A stretch of DNA of 64,000 bases from Bradyrhizobium sp. 186 (GTDB taxonomy: Bacteria; Pseudomonadota; Alphaproteobacteria; Rhizobiales; Xanthobacteraceae). The notes beneath the pieces were generated by a model. It worked only from the letters and a program-made list of their open reading frames with translations. It was not told the origin of the DNA and did no database searches. Shown one piece after another: positions 52,504 through 60,305 of this stretch. Position 1 is the stretch's first letter, and every line of letters begins with the position of its first letter. Both the position numbers and the translations under genes were made by a program. The DNA is taken from positions 8,184,001 to 8,248,000 of the forward strand of contig NZ_CP082164.1 in the NCBI RefSeq assembly GCF_023101685.1. The letters run 5' to 3'.

Positions 52504-52914
52504 ATGCGTCGTGCGATCGACCGCGTGGTCGATCGCTTCGGGTGTCTGGATATCGTGTTCGGAAATGCCGGTATTGGAGGAGGCGCCGGCTTCCTCGGTC
52601 TTGATGGAAGCGCCAATGCGGGCGGCGAAATCGGATCTGTGACTGACGAGCTTTGGGACAAAGTGCTCGCCGTGAACTTGAGTTCCGTTTTCGCAACGAT
52701 TCAGAGTGCGGCTTTTCACATGAAAAAGGGAACAGGTGGGCGCATAATCATCACGACTTCGGTTGCTTCCTTTCGCAATCAAACTTGGGTGGGGACGCCT
52801 TATATGGCTGCGAAGGCCGGCGCGGCCCACCTTGTTCGTCAAATGGCGCTGGAACTCGCGCGCTACAACATTACGGTGAATGCGATCGCGCCGGGTGCCT
52901 TGCCTCGCTGGTGA
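52504..52914 (+). pseudogene. SDR inner fragment
   Basis: The 135-residue reading gives FGCLDIVFGNAGIGGGAGFL (NAG motif), the catalytic Ser in IIITTSVASFRNQ, and Tyr-x3-Lys in YMAAKAGAAHLVRQ, then NAIAPGALPRW and a stop. The Rossmann loop at the front is missing and the C-terminal substrate loop is cut. It is inactive as encoded. Confidence 0.72.
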
Positions 52915-52919
52915 CTGGG

Positions 52920-53264
52920 ATGAATGTTTTGGTCGCAGCCGGATTTTCGATCGCAGGACTTGTAAGCCCAAAGTCGATACTGCCGGTGAGCTACGTTCCG
53001 ACGGAAGCCTCATTCATTTTTGCAATGTACGCCGCGGCCCGCACCATTCCTCTTGCCTTTATTACGCTGATTGCGATCTACAAAAATTGGGAGCCGGCGG
53101 TCCTGATATTGGGTACCCTGGCAGGTTTCATACAATTGCTGGATGGCGGCGTGGGACTGTTGCAGCATGATCTCGGAAAATCCATCGGGCCTCTTGTCAT
53201 TGCCGCACTGCAATTTTGCGCGATGTATCTGTTGAGCCGGTCCGCGCGAAGCAGCGCGGAATAG
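52920..53264 (+). CDS. Small integral membrane protein
   Basis: The 114-residue product from the ATG at 52920 has four hydrophobic helices (residues about 2-20, 37-56, 62-80, 92-108) and starts MNVLVAAGFSIAGLVSPKSI. No family recognised. Its beginning directly follows the SDR stop, and the open frame continues upstream into that fragment, so the true start may have been lost by the same event. Confidence 0.6.
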   Translation: MNVLVAAGFSIAGLVSPKSILPVSYVPTEASFIFAMYAAARTIPLAFITLIAIYKNWEPAVLILGTLAGFIQLLDGGVGLLQHDLGKSIGPLVIAALQFCAMYLLSRSARSSAE

Positions 53265-53384
53265 CGGTTGTTTCAGTTCCGTCGGTCACGGCCACTCTGA
53301 ACCATGGAGAGGGACCTCTGGCCGTCCCGTCGGCTCGCCGTGGTTAATGATGATCGAGTTCAACGCCGCGTCGGCTTTCAAGGA

Positions 53385-53543
53385 TTACTCCACCGTGATG
53401 TTCGCGCTAGTGATAACACCACGCCATTTTTCGCGCTCATCGGCGACAAATCTCGTCGTTTCTGCGACGCTCCCGCCGACCGGCTCGACTGCAATCTTTG
53501 CGAATTGCTCCCTGACCTCCGGCAACATCGCCCTTTTTTCCAC
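53385..53543 (-). pseudogene. TctC-type binding protein, C-terminal fragment
   Basis: Minus-strand codons to the TAA at 53385 encode KRAMLPEVREQFAKIAVEPV, then ETTRFVADEREKWRGVITSA and NITVE. This is the normal end of a Bug-type binding protein, as in the intact gene at 555-1532. The rest of the gene is missing. The remaining DNA between 53265 and 53780 shows no gene. Confidence 0.65.
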
Positions 53544-53780
53544 CAAGATTCAGAACGCTCTCCGAGCTGCCGACCTGCGTAAGCTCGCGCTGTTGTGTTT
53601 GCTTTGATAATGCGAACCGAGAGCGAGTAGCGAGGCGTCCTGCATGATCGGCATTCAGCGCCTCTCAAATTCCGGATCGGTGTGTCGCGCGGGCCTCGAA
53701 CACAATCAAGCGGACTGCGGGGCGCACCTAACTAGCGAAACTTCAACGAGGAGAATCCCTCGCCTCTAACAGGTGATCAG

Positions 53781-54086
53781 ATGAATTACGTACTGACTCT
53801 CTTTGCCGGCGCCTTTCTATGCAATTGTATCCCGCATCTGAGCTCAGGATTGCGGGGGGCGCCGTTCCCTACCCCGTTCGCCAAACCCAGAGGCGTCGGC
53901 AATTCGCCACCCTTCCTCAACTTCCTTTGGGGGAGTTTCAATCTCTTCATCGGCATCTACCTGCTTTCAATATATCCGGTGGTGATTGGCCCGAATCCTA
54001 CCTGCTTCGCGCTGGTTGCCGGAGCCTTGGCTATGGGTGCGTATCTGTCTCTGCATTTCGGCAAGGTTTTTCGGAACACGGGCTGA
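53781..54086 (+). CDS. Small membrane protein with three predicted helices
   Basis: The 101-residue product MNYVLTLFAGAFLCNCIPHL has hydrophobic stretches near residues 1-18, 45-67 and 74-92, separated by SGLRGAPFPTPFAKPRGVGN. It looks genuine with normal codon choice and reads like a conserved small membrane protein of rhizobia. Function unknown. Confidence 0.75.
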   Translation: MNYVLTLFAGAFLCNCIPHLSSGLRGAPFPTPFAKPRGVGNSPPFLNFLWGSFNLFIGIYLLSIYPVVIGPNPTCFALVAGALAMGAYLSLHFGKVFRNTG

Positions 54087-54093
54087 ATAAACC

Positions 54094-54585
54094 GTGAGCT
54101 GGCGGACTACGCGACGTCAGGTTTGGGTCAAAGAGTCGGCGGACGAGTTGGTTTACAGGCGTGTGATTACGGAGCCGTTCGTCGTCATATTCCCCAGCGA
54201 CCACCGCCTTGCCGTGCGCGATGCCGTCGAACTGCGAGAGATCGTGGGCGAAACGTTCATCATACCATCGAAGACGGCCCCGACCTCGCGCGTGGTGATC
54301 GAGGACTACCTGAAGCGGTCCGGCCTAGATATCATTCCGGGTCACGAAGTGGACAACATTACCCATGCTGTGTCCATGATCGCGTCGACCGGCGCCGTCG
54401 CGCTGCTGCCCGCCTACCCAAGCAATCTTCTTCCCTGGTCCGTAACCAGCCGTCCGCTGGAGGGTGACCCGACCGAGTTGCACCTTTGCCTCTCGGCGTG
54501 CAGTCTCTGGTGCCCGGGCTCCGTGAACTGGCCGCTTTTCCTGCATCTGGCGGTAGCTCACCGCTTTTCCTGCATCTGGCGGTAG
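54094..54585 (+). pseudogene. LysR effector-domain fragment
   Basis: Residues from about 15 on match a LysR co-inducer domain: VITEPFVVIFPSDHRLAVRD, ELREIVGETFIIPSKTAPTS and IASTGAVALLPAYPSNLLPW. The DNA-binding domain is gone and the last 40 residues change character, helped by the duplicated 29-base unit at the end. It cannot bind DNA by itself. Confidence 0.78.
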
Positions 54586-54589
54586 CTCA
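54532..54589. repeat. Two tandem 29-base units
   Basis: CCGCTTTTCCTGCATCTGGC followed by GGTAGCTCA is present twice in a row without change (54532-54560 and 54561-54589), with a third partial start after it. It overlaps the end of the LysR fragment. Confidence 0.9.
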
Positions 54590-54621
54590 CCGCTTCTTTC
54601 CTTGCATCTCTCAAGATCAAA

Positions 54622-54641
54622 TGTAATGTTATAACATTGCA
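54622..54641. promoter_or_regulatory. Probable Zur operator
   Basis: TGTAATGTTATAACATTGCA is a palindrome around AATGTTATAACATT, with a single mismatched pair. It fits the Zur-box type known in alphaproteobacteria (GTTATAATATAAC-like). It lies 109 bases before the CobW-type gene at 54750. Zinc-loaded Zur would repress the downstream genes. Confidence 0.75.
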
Positions 54642-54749
54642 ACATGGGCTGGATAGCGGGATGAAAACCAGCCATCCGCCGATGGGCGGTTCCCGACGCT
54701 ATGGCGCAAAAGCGCCGCTGCCCACGAAGTGCGAAGAGGAAATAATGCC

Positions 54750-55721
54750 ATGCCCGATGCTGCGACACAGATTCCCGTCACGGTTCTGACCGGTTATCTC
54801 GGGTCTGGGAAGACGACGTTGCTAAACCGCATTCTCTCCGAGACGCATGGCAAGCGGTTTGCCGTGATCGTCAACGAATTCGGAGAAATCGGTATCGACA
54901 ACGATCTCATCGTCGACGCGGACGAAGAGGTTTTCGAGATGAACAACGGCTGCATCTGTTGCACGGTTCGCGGCGACCTCATTCGCATTGTCGCGGGGTT
55001 GATGCAGCGCAGCCACGGTTTCGACGGCATTGTCGTCGAGACTACCGGACTCGCAGATCCCGCGCCGGTGGCGCAGACGTTCTTTGTAGATGAGGACGTC
55101 CGCCGCAAGACGAAGCTCGACGCCATCATCACCGTCACGGATGCCAAGCATCTCCTCGAACAAATCAACCGGGCCCCGGAAGCGCAGGAACAACTCGCGT
55201 TCGCCGATGTCGTTCTCGTCAACAAGGTCGATCTTGTCGATGAGGGCAGCCTCGCAACGGTCGAACGTCGTATCCGAAACATCAATCCATATGCGACGAT
55301 ACACAGAACGGAGCGCTGTGGTATCGACCTCGCCAAGGTATTGGGGCGAGACGCCTTTAATCTCGAGCGCATCCTCGAAGTCGAGCCGGGATTCCTCACG
55401 GAAGAACACGACCACGAACACGACGACAGGATCGGCAGCCTGTCCCTGGTCGCAGATCGACCGATGAAACCCAGCAGGTTCGTGTCATGGATTCAAGATG
55501 TCACCCAACGCCACGGGACCGACATCCTGCGCATGAAGGGTATCGCATCGATAGAGGATGACGATCGGCAGTTTGTCGTTCAGAGCGTTCACATGCTCAT
55601 TGAGGGCGGAAGTCAGCGTCCCTGGAAGGAGCACGAGGCGCGCCAGACACGGCTTGTCTTCATCGGGCGCGACCTGCCAAAGGACCTGCTAAGGCAGGGG
55701 TTTGAGGCTTGTTGCGCCTGA
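54750..55721 (+). CDS. COG0523 CobW/ZigA-type GTPase (zinc metallochaperone)
   Basis: The 323-residue protein has Walker A GYLGSGKTTLLNRIL (residues 15-23 core), the metal-binding CxCC in NNGCICCTVRGDLIRI (68-71), and the guanine motif NKVD. The C-terminal CobW_C domain is complete, and EEHDHEHDD supplies extra His for zinc. Members controlled by Zur supply zinc to enzymes when it is scarce. The Zur-like box upstream, and the transport genes downstream, support this role. The ATG at 54750 is used; the frame opens at 54729. Confidence 0.94.
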   Translation: MPDAATQIPVTVLTGYLGSGKTTLLNRILSETHGKRFAVIVNEFGEIGIDNDLIVDADEEVFEMNNGCICCTVRGDLIRIVAGLMQRSHGFDGIVVETTGLADPAPVAQTFFVDEDVRRKTKLDAIITVTDAKHLLEQINRAPEAQEQLAFADVVLVNKVDLVDEGSLATVERRIRNINPYATIHRTERCGIDLAKVLGRDAFNLERILEVEPGFLTEEHDHEHDDRIGSLSLVADRPMKPSRFVSWIQDVTQRHGTDILRMKGIASIEDDDRQFVVQSVHMLIEGGSQRPWKEHEARQTRLVFIGRDLPKDLLRQGFEACCA

Positions 55722-55731
55722 GGGAAATAAG

Positions 55732-55938
55732 ATGGGCGAGATCGCAAAATTTGTTCCGAAATCCGAGATCGAGCGGGTTCGCTTAATTCGCGAAGCGCGC
55801 GCTATATATGACAGCATCTTTCCTCCGACCGATGCGGTCGGCGAGCGGCCGGATGATCGACCCGGCAAAAGTGACGCAACCTGGCTGAAAGGGCCCGCTC
55901 CCTCGAAAGGAAACGTCCGGATGGCGGGGTGCTCATAG
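55732..55938 (+). CDS. Small hypothetical protein in zinc locus
   Basis: The 68-residue product MGEIAKFVPKSEIERVRLIR with AIYDSIFPPTDAVGERPDD is charged and mostly helical. GAGGGA lies before the ATG at 55732, only ten bases after the GTPase stop, so it is probably translated from the same transcript. No known domain. It lacks Cys or His clusters. Confidence 0.65.
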   Translation: MGEIAKFVPKSEIERVRLIREARAIYDSIFPPTDAVGERPDDRPGKSDATWLKGPAPSKGNVRMAGCS

Positions 55939-56075
55939 CCCCTCGATCGCCATATTTTCCTTGTCCATTGGAGGGTGATCGCCAATGCAAGGCCGCCATG
56001 CGCGCGTTCGGCGGGTGGCGGTAGTGTCGGAGCTCCAGACGTCAGAAGGGGAACGGCTCCTTGGCAGGTGCGAAA

Positions 56076-56465
56076 ATGATGTTGGCACGGGCCTTCGCAC
56101 GGAGATGCGGAGCCTATCTCGCGCTGGTGGCTCTGACGCTGCAGCTCGCGCTGTCATTCGCGCATGTCCACAAGCATGATCTCGTCTTTTCAGGGTTCGA
56201 CCGCACCGATGTCGTGAGCGTCGCGCACGATCGGCCAGAACTGCAAGTCGCGGAGCAGCTTCCGGCACGGCTGGCCGATGACGGTGATCACTGCCCGATC
56301 TGCTTCTCGGGTTTCCTGCTGTCGAACTCTTCGCTGCCGGATGCGCCGGCACATCCGCATTCGCTACAATTCCCCGAGATTGACCTTACGTTCAATCCAG
56401 TTTCCGATCGGGTGTTTCAACCGCATCACGCGGCATTCCTGTCACGGGCACCCCCGGCCACCTGA
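56076..56465 (+). CDS. DUF2946-like periplasmic/membrane protein
   Basis: The 129-residue product has a hydrophobic N-terminal helix (AYLALVALTLQLALSFAHVH), His-rich AHVHKHD, then DDGDHCPICFSGFLLSNSSL with a CxxC and a His-rich end (PHHAAFLS). The layout matches DUF2946-type proteins, which occur beside metal transport genes. The His and Cys residues could bind zinc in the periplasm. Start at ATG 56076 or 56079. It sits between the GTPase group and the ZevA/ZevB-like pair. Confidence 0.78.
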   Translation: MMLARAFARRCGAYLALVALTLQLALSFAHVHKHDLVFSGFDRTDVVSVAHDRPELQVAEQLPARLADDGDHCPICFSGFLLSNSSLPDAPAHPHSLQFPEIDLTFNPVSDRVFQPHHAAFLSRAPPAT

Positions 56466-56623
56466 CGCCTTACCGCCCTTCCCTGCTTGCTGCAGGACAT
56501 GTCTTGCGTAGCTCGACACAAGACGCATGCGTCACCTGGCGCGCTATCACGTTCCGAGCGCTTTCAAGACCACCGTCCCCGCTTCTTGTGGGTGCTCACA
56601 TCTCCCGATTCGGCGGACAGTTC

Positions 56624-57262
56624 ATGATGAAACCGACGTATTTCTCCTGCGCGATCCTCTTGCTCTGGCTATTTACGAACCGCGCGGAGGCGCATCCCCA
56701 TGTCTGGGTCACATTCCACAGCGAAGTGCTCTACGCCGCCGATGGCACCATGACGGGCGTCCGCCACGCCTGGACTTTCGACGACATGTTTTCAGCCTAT
56801 GCGCTTCAAGGCATCTCCCACGCCAAAAAGGGCCAGTACACGCGGGAGGAACTGGCCCCGCTCGCCCAGACCAACGTGGATTCCCTGAAGGAGTATGACT
56901 ACTTCACCTATGCGCGCGCCGACGGCAAGAAGCTGAAATTTGCAGAGGCGGTCGACTATTGGCTCGAATACAAGAACGCCGCCCTCACCTTGCGTTTCAC
57001 CCTGCCGTTGAAATCCGCCGCCGCTGCCAAGTCCATGCAGATCGAGATATACGACCCCTCGATCTTCGTCGATTTCGAATTCGCCAAGGACAAGCCGGTT
57101 TCCCTGAGCGGCGCGCCGCAATGTCTCCCGACCTACGATCTGCCGCACCAGCCGACGCCGGCCGAGCAGGCGCGGCTTAGCCAGCTCGACGCCGTGCCGC
57201 TCGATCCCTCCAGCACCTATGGAGAAATGTTCGCGAACAAGATCCTGGTGAAGTGCCCATGA
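56624..57262 (+). CDS. DUF1007 periplasmic protein (ZevA-like)
   Basis: The product (212 residues) has a signal peptide (TYFSCAILLLWLFTNR, cut near AEA-HP) and begins its mature part HPHVWVTFHSEVLYA, the DUF1007 hallmark with an N-terminal His-Pro-His. A further strand is KYKNAAL-like LEYKNAALTLRFTLPL. In Haemophilus the DUF1007 protein ZevA works with the NicO-family permease ZevB in zinc uptake. The stop overlaps the ATG of the permease (ATGA). The Zur-like box upstream supports zinc uptake here. Confidence 0.88.
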   Translation: MMKPTYFSCAILLLWLFTNRAEAHPHVWVTFHSEVLYAADGTMTGVRHAWTFDDMFSAYALQGISHAKKGQYTREELAPLAQTNVDSLKEYDYFTYARADGKKLKFAEAVDYWLEYKNAALTLRFTLPLKSAAAAKSMQIEIYDPSIFVDFEFAKDKPVSLSGAPQCLPTYDLPHQPTPAEQARLSQLDAVPLDPSSTYGEMFANKILVKCP

Positions 57263-58389
57263 CCAGATCGCGTGCTGTCACCTTGGTCCTCGTGGCGATC
57301 GTCTTCGCCTGTGTAACGGGTGTCGTGTCGGCGTGGAGCGCGCCGTTTGGTGCGCCCCATCCCGCAGCCGACATGTCCGCATCGGGGCTCACGGGCTGGA
57401 TTTTTGCCGAACAGGCCGCCTTCTACCGTTCGCTGTCGGGCTTCATCCGGGCGAGCAAAGAGGATGGGGCCGCGATGTGGGAATTGTTCGGTATCTCCTT
57501 TGTCTACGGCATTTTCCACGCCGTCGGACCGGGGCATGGCAAAGCCGTGATCTCGTCCTACGTCGTCGCCAATGAAGAGACCTGGCGCCGTGGCGTGGTC
57601 CTGTCATTTGCGTCCGCGGGCATCCAATCCGTCGTTGCCATTATCGTTGTGGCCATCGCCGCGGTTCTGCTTGGTGCAACCGCCAAGGCGATCGGACTGA
57701 CCGTCCATCTGATCGAGACCACAAGCTATGCTCTCGTCATTCTGATCGGCCTGCGGCTTCTCTATGTCAAAGGCCGCGGCTTTCGGATCGCTTGCCGCGA
57801 ACTGACCTGGCGTCAGGCGCCTGACTTTGCTTTTGCTTCGGCTCCAGGTGCCGCAACTTTGAGTACCAAGCCCTTTCAGTTGCCGGACCGGCGGTTCGGC
57901 GCGATGGCCATGCGTGGCGGACAATGCCAGATCGACGGATGCCCAGCTCACGCGCACAGCTTCCATTGCCATGACGATCATGACCACCATGAATCGGCCT
58001 GGGGTCACGCGCATGGGCCCGAGCCGACCATGCTCGCCGGCGCCGGCGGCTGGCGGCGGGGGCTGGCCGCGGTGGTCGCGGTCGGATTGCGGCCCTGCTC
58101 CGGCGCGATCATCGTCTTGATTTTCGCGCTGGCCCAGGACCTGTTCTGGACTGGAGTTGGTGCGACGCTGTTCATGGGATTGGGCACGGCTGTGACGGTC
58201 GCGGCAATAGCAACCGTCGCGGTCAGCGCGCGTGGACTAGCAAGTCGCATCGCCCGGACGCGGGCGGGGCTCGGCATGCTCACGATGCGAGCGATTGAGG
58301 TCGGCTCCGCAGCGCTTATCGTCGCGTTTGGTATTCTGCTGCTGGCGGGTTACATGGCCAGCGAGCAACTCTGGATGTTCACAGGGTAG
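57259..58389 (+). CDS. NicO/RcnA-family metal permease (ZevB-like)
   Basis: The 376-residue membrane protein has several hydrophobic helices, and the family motif FGISFVYGIFHAVGPGHGKA carries the metal-site HAVGPGHGK. The His-rich loop SFHCHDDHDHHESAWGHAHG follows the fourth helix, and late VAVGLRPCSGAIIVLIFAL is also conserved. It belongs to the nickel/cobalt transporter family, but pairing with DUF1007 and a Zur-like box argues for zinc import. The start ATG overlaps the ZevA-like stop, so they are translated together. Confidence 0.9.
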   Translation: MTRSRAVTLVLVAIVFACVTGVVSAWSAPFGAPHPAADMSASGLTGWIFAEQAAFYRSLSGFIRASKEDGAAMWELFGISFVYGIFHAVGPGHGKAVISSYVVANEETWRRGVVLSFASAGIQSVVAIIVVAIAAVLLGATAKAIGLTVHLIETTSYALVILIGLRLLYVKGRGFRIACRELTWRQAPDFAFASAPGAATLSTKPFQLPDRRFGAMAMRGGQCQIDGCPAHAHSFHCHDDHDHHESAWGHAHGPEPTMLAGAGGWRRGLAAVVAVGLRPCSGAIIVLIFALAQDLFWTGVGATLFMGLGTAVTVAAIATVAVSARGLASRIARTRAGLGMLTMRAIEVGSAALIVAFGILLLAGYMASEQLWMFTG

Positions 58390-58431
58390 GCTCGATGCCA
58401 TCGTTCAAATCGGATCTGCCTTAAGAGCTGG

Positions 58432-58477
58432 CCTCCGAAGGCAAAGGTCACACGTTCGAATCGTGTCGGGTGCGCCA
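58432..58477 (+). repeat. 3' fragment of tRNA-Arg(CCG), copy 3
   Basis: Exact 46-base copy of 2630-2675, same orientation. It lies 42 bases after the ZevB-like stop. The flanking DNA is unrelated to that of the other copies. Confidence 0.87.
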
Positions 58478-58595
58478 ATTTCCTCCGGTTGAGAATGATG
58501 CGTACGCTATGGACGGATCTGTTCTCCGTCTGAATTTGTGTGAGTAAGCAATCTGGCTGCGGCTTTCGTCAACGGGGGATAGCGGTCGTCGCTGA

Positions 58596-58835
58596 GCGCA
58601 AACCGACAATCTTCCGACCATCGGCGACGAGAAGAAGAACGAGCGCGAGGAAAAGAACAAGGATTATCACCTCGTCGAGCGCAGCTTTGGCTCGTTCTCA
58701 CGTTCGGTCGAGCTCCCTTCCGGTATCAGGGCCGAGGACATCACCGCCGAGATCGCCTATGGCGTGCTGAAAGTTACGGTGCAAAAGCCGGCGCCGAAGG
58801 AGGTCAAGCAAATCGAGATCAAGACCGCTGCTTAA
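58596..58835 (+). pseudogene. Hsp20 small heat-shock protein, C-terminal fragment
   Basis: Codons from about 58596 read DNLPTIGDEKKNEREEKNKD, then YHLVERSFGSFSRSVELPSG and GVLKVTVQKPAPKEVKQIEI, and end with TAA at 58833-58835. This is most of the alpha-crystallin domain with its G-x-L motif, as in rhizobial Hsp20. The N-terminal part is missing, so the chaperone is broken. A strong terminator follows. Confidence 0.78.
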
Positions 58836-58842
58836 CGGAACC

Positions 58843-58876
58843 ATCGCTGGGCGCTGCCTCAGCGCCCAGCGATTTA
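58843..58876 (+). terminator. Rho-independent-type hairpin after the Hsp20 fragment
   Basis: A perfect 14-base stem (ATCGCTGGGCGCTG, complement at 58860-58873) with a three-base loop is followed by TTT. Eight bases separate it from the Hsp20 stop. Confidence 0.8.
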
Positions 58877-58901
58877 CCAACCAGTGACAGGAGATCGACA
58901 A

Positions 58902-59215
58902 ATGCGGGCCATCAGATCATGACGAAGTACGTCACAACGGTAGCTCCTCACAACTCGATCCAGGACGCTGCAAACATCATGCTGCGCTGCCATGTCAGTG
59001 GTGTCCCCGTCGTGAATGATGATGGCTCGCTTGTAGGAATTGTCTCCGAGAGCGACTTTCTTCGACGGAGCGAAATCGGTACGGGAGCGCAAACGATCAG
59101 CTCTTCTCCAGTTCTTCGCTGGCGCCGGCAAATTGGCTAACGAATTCGTCCATGAGGGGGGCACAAGGTGAAAGATGTCATGACGCCCAACCCGGTTACC
59201 GTGAATGAGCAATGA
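58902..59215 (+). pseudogene. CBS-domain protein, frameshifted
   Basis: The frame ATGCGGGCCATC loses one base before MTKYVTTVAPHNSIQDAANI, which then reads a normal first CBS domain (HVSGVPVVNDDGSLVGIVSE). It loses frame again after RRSEIGTGAQ. A second CBS start VKDVMTPNPVTVNEQ appears further on and ends in a stop. Such two-CBS proteins are usual next to stress genes. It is not functional as written. Confidence 0.7.
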
Positions 59216-59369
59216 AGCGTGTACGGCACCATCACCCGGACCGCCTGCGCCGTCGCCAGGATGCGTACCGCCTCAGCTTCGCCTCAGAAACGAACCGAAA
59301 GGAAGAAAACGAACGTCGTCAAAATTCAATGAAAATGGGCACTTCTAGTGGGAATACTGCGAGTTTCCA

Positions 59370-59417
59370 CCGCTCATAACGGTCTGGTTGCAGGTTCGAG
59401 TCCTGCCGGGCCCACCA
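59370..59417 (+). repeat. attR-like direct repeat: copy of the CAU tRNA 3' end
   Basis: Exact copy of 1899-1946. The 5' half of the tRNA is absent, so it is not a working gene. It marks the right border of the island; ordinary genes follow. Confidence 0.88.
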
Positions 59418-59497
59418 CGCTTGCCCTGTGTGGCGAAACGAATTGCACAATCCGGACATTATATGGTACATGCACCATATATAGTGCAGCATGATCG

Positions 59498-59725
59498 ATG
59501 AATCCCCCGCGCAAGATTCCGGTCGTGTTCTACCGAACGCGCGGCGGGGCCGAGCTTGTCCGGGATTGGCTCCGGTCCCTGCCGAGCAACCGTATCGCGC
59601 GGGTGTTGTTCTGCGTGGTGCGCAACCGGGTCGTGGTTCTTCACGGCTTCATCAAGAAGACGCAGAAGACGCCCGATGACGAATTGGCCCTTGCCCGCAA
59701 GCGCAAGAAAGAATTCGATGCGTGA
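59498..59725 (+). CDS. higB: HigB-like toxin with an internal deletion
   Basis: The 75-residue product starts PRKIPVVFYRTRGGAELVRD and ends RVLFCVVRNRVVVLHGFIKK, the RelE/HigB pattern of phage-derived Gp49-like toxins. The family is about 110 residues. Here about 35 residues between VRDWLRSLP and SNRIARVLF are missing, in frame, removing a core strand and probably the ribonuclease activity. The higA antitoxin gene follows after 13 bases. Likely an inactive toxin with a kept antitoxin. Confidence 0.82.
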   Translation: MNPPRKIPVVFYRTRGGAELVRDWLRSLPSNRIARVLFCVVRNRVVVLHGFIKKTQKTPDDELALARKRKKEFDA

Positions 59726-59738
59726 CAAGGAGTTTTCG

Positions 59739-60047
59739 ATGACCAAGGCCAGGAAAAGGAAATCGCCGCGCTCCGCGGCCAAGCTCAGCACGCTTGACGC
59801 TTTTCTGAAGGAAGACGGGACTCTCCAGGAGTTTCAGGCCACCGCCATTAAGGAAGTCCTAGCCTGGCAGATCGCCGAGGCCATGAAGGCGAACAACATT
59901 TCACGCAGCGGTCTGGCGACCCGGATGAAAACCAGCCGGAGCCAGATCGGCCGCCTGCTTGATCCCAAGGACGGCAACGTCACCCTCAATACATTGCAGC
60001 GCGCCGCAAAGATCGTTGGCCGGTCGCTCCGGCTGGATCTGGTGTGA
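59739..60047 (+). CDS. higA: HigA-like antitoxin (XRE family)
   Basis: The 102-residue protein has the Cro/C1 helix-turn-helix AWQIAEAMKANNISRSGLAT and TSRSQIGRLLDPKDGNVTLN, then AAKIVGRSLRLDLV. AAGGAG is seven bases before the ATG at 59739. It pairs with the preceding toxin, in the toxin-first order usual for higBA, and would repress the operon promoter. It remains intact although the toxin is shortened. Confidence 0.9.
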   Translation: MTKARKRKSPRSAAKLSTLDAFLKEDGTLQEFQATAIKEVLAWQIAEAMKANNISRSGLATRMKTSRSQIGRLLDPKDGNVTLNTLQRAAKIVGRSLRLDLV

Positions 60048-60305
60048 CGCCGAATTGCGCGCCTTCGATGTCGAGCTTTGCAAGACGCGTGGTTTGTCTT
60101 GCGAAACGCGGTGGTCGTCATGCGAAGCGATAACGCGCTGGATCCGAAAGCGGGCGGCGCTTATCTGGCCCGCAGCTTCGAAGCCATCTCGGCATTGTGG
60201 TGCACCTTCGATGATGCCGCGGGGCTCACGACACAGGGCATACTCGAAATGAGCCTGTCACAGAAATTACCGGTAAGCCGAAGCGATCCCTGCCGCTTCT
60301 CGAAC

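Noticed and set aside
54532..54589. CRISPR-like repeats
   Set aside because: Only two adjacent units without spacers; a simple tandem duplication.
59370..59417. A second tRNA gene
   Set aside because: The 5' half including D arm and half the acceptor is missing; the sequence is only the 3' half and acts as a border repeat.
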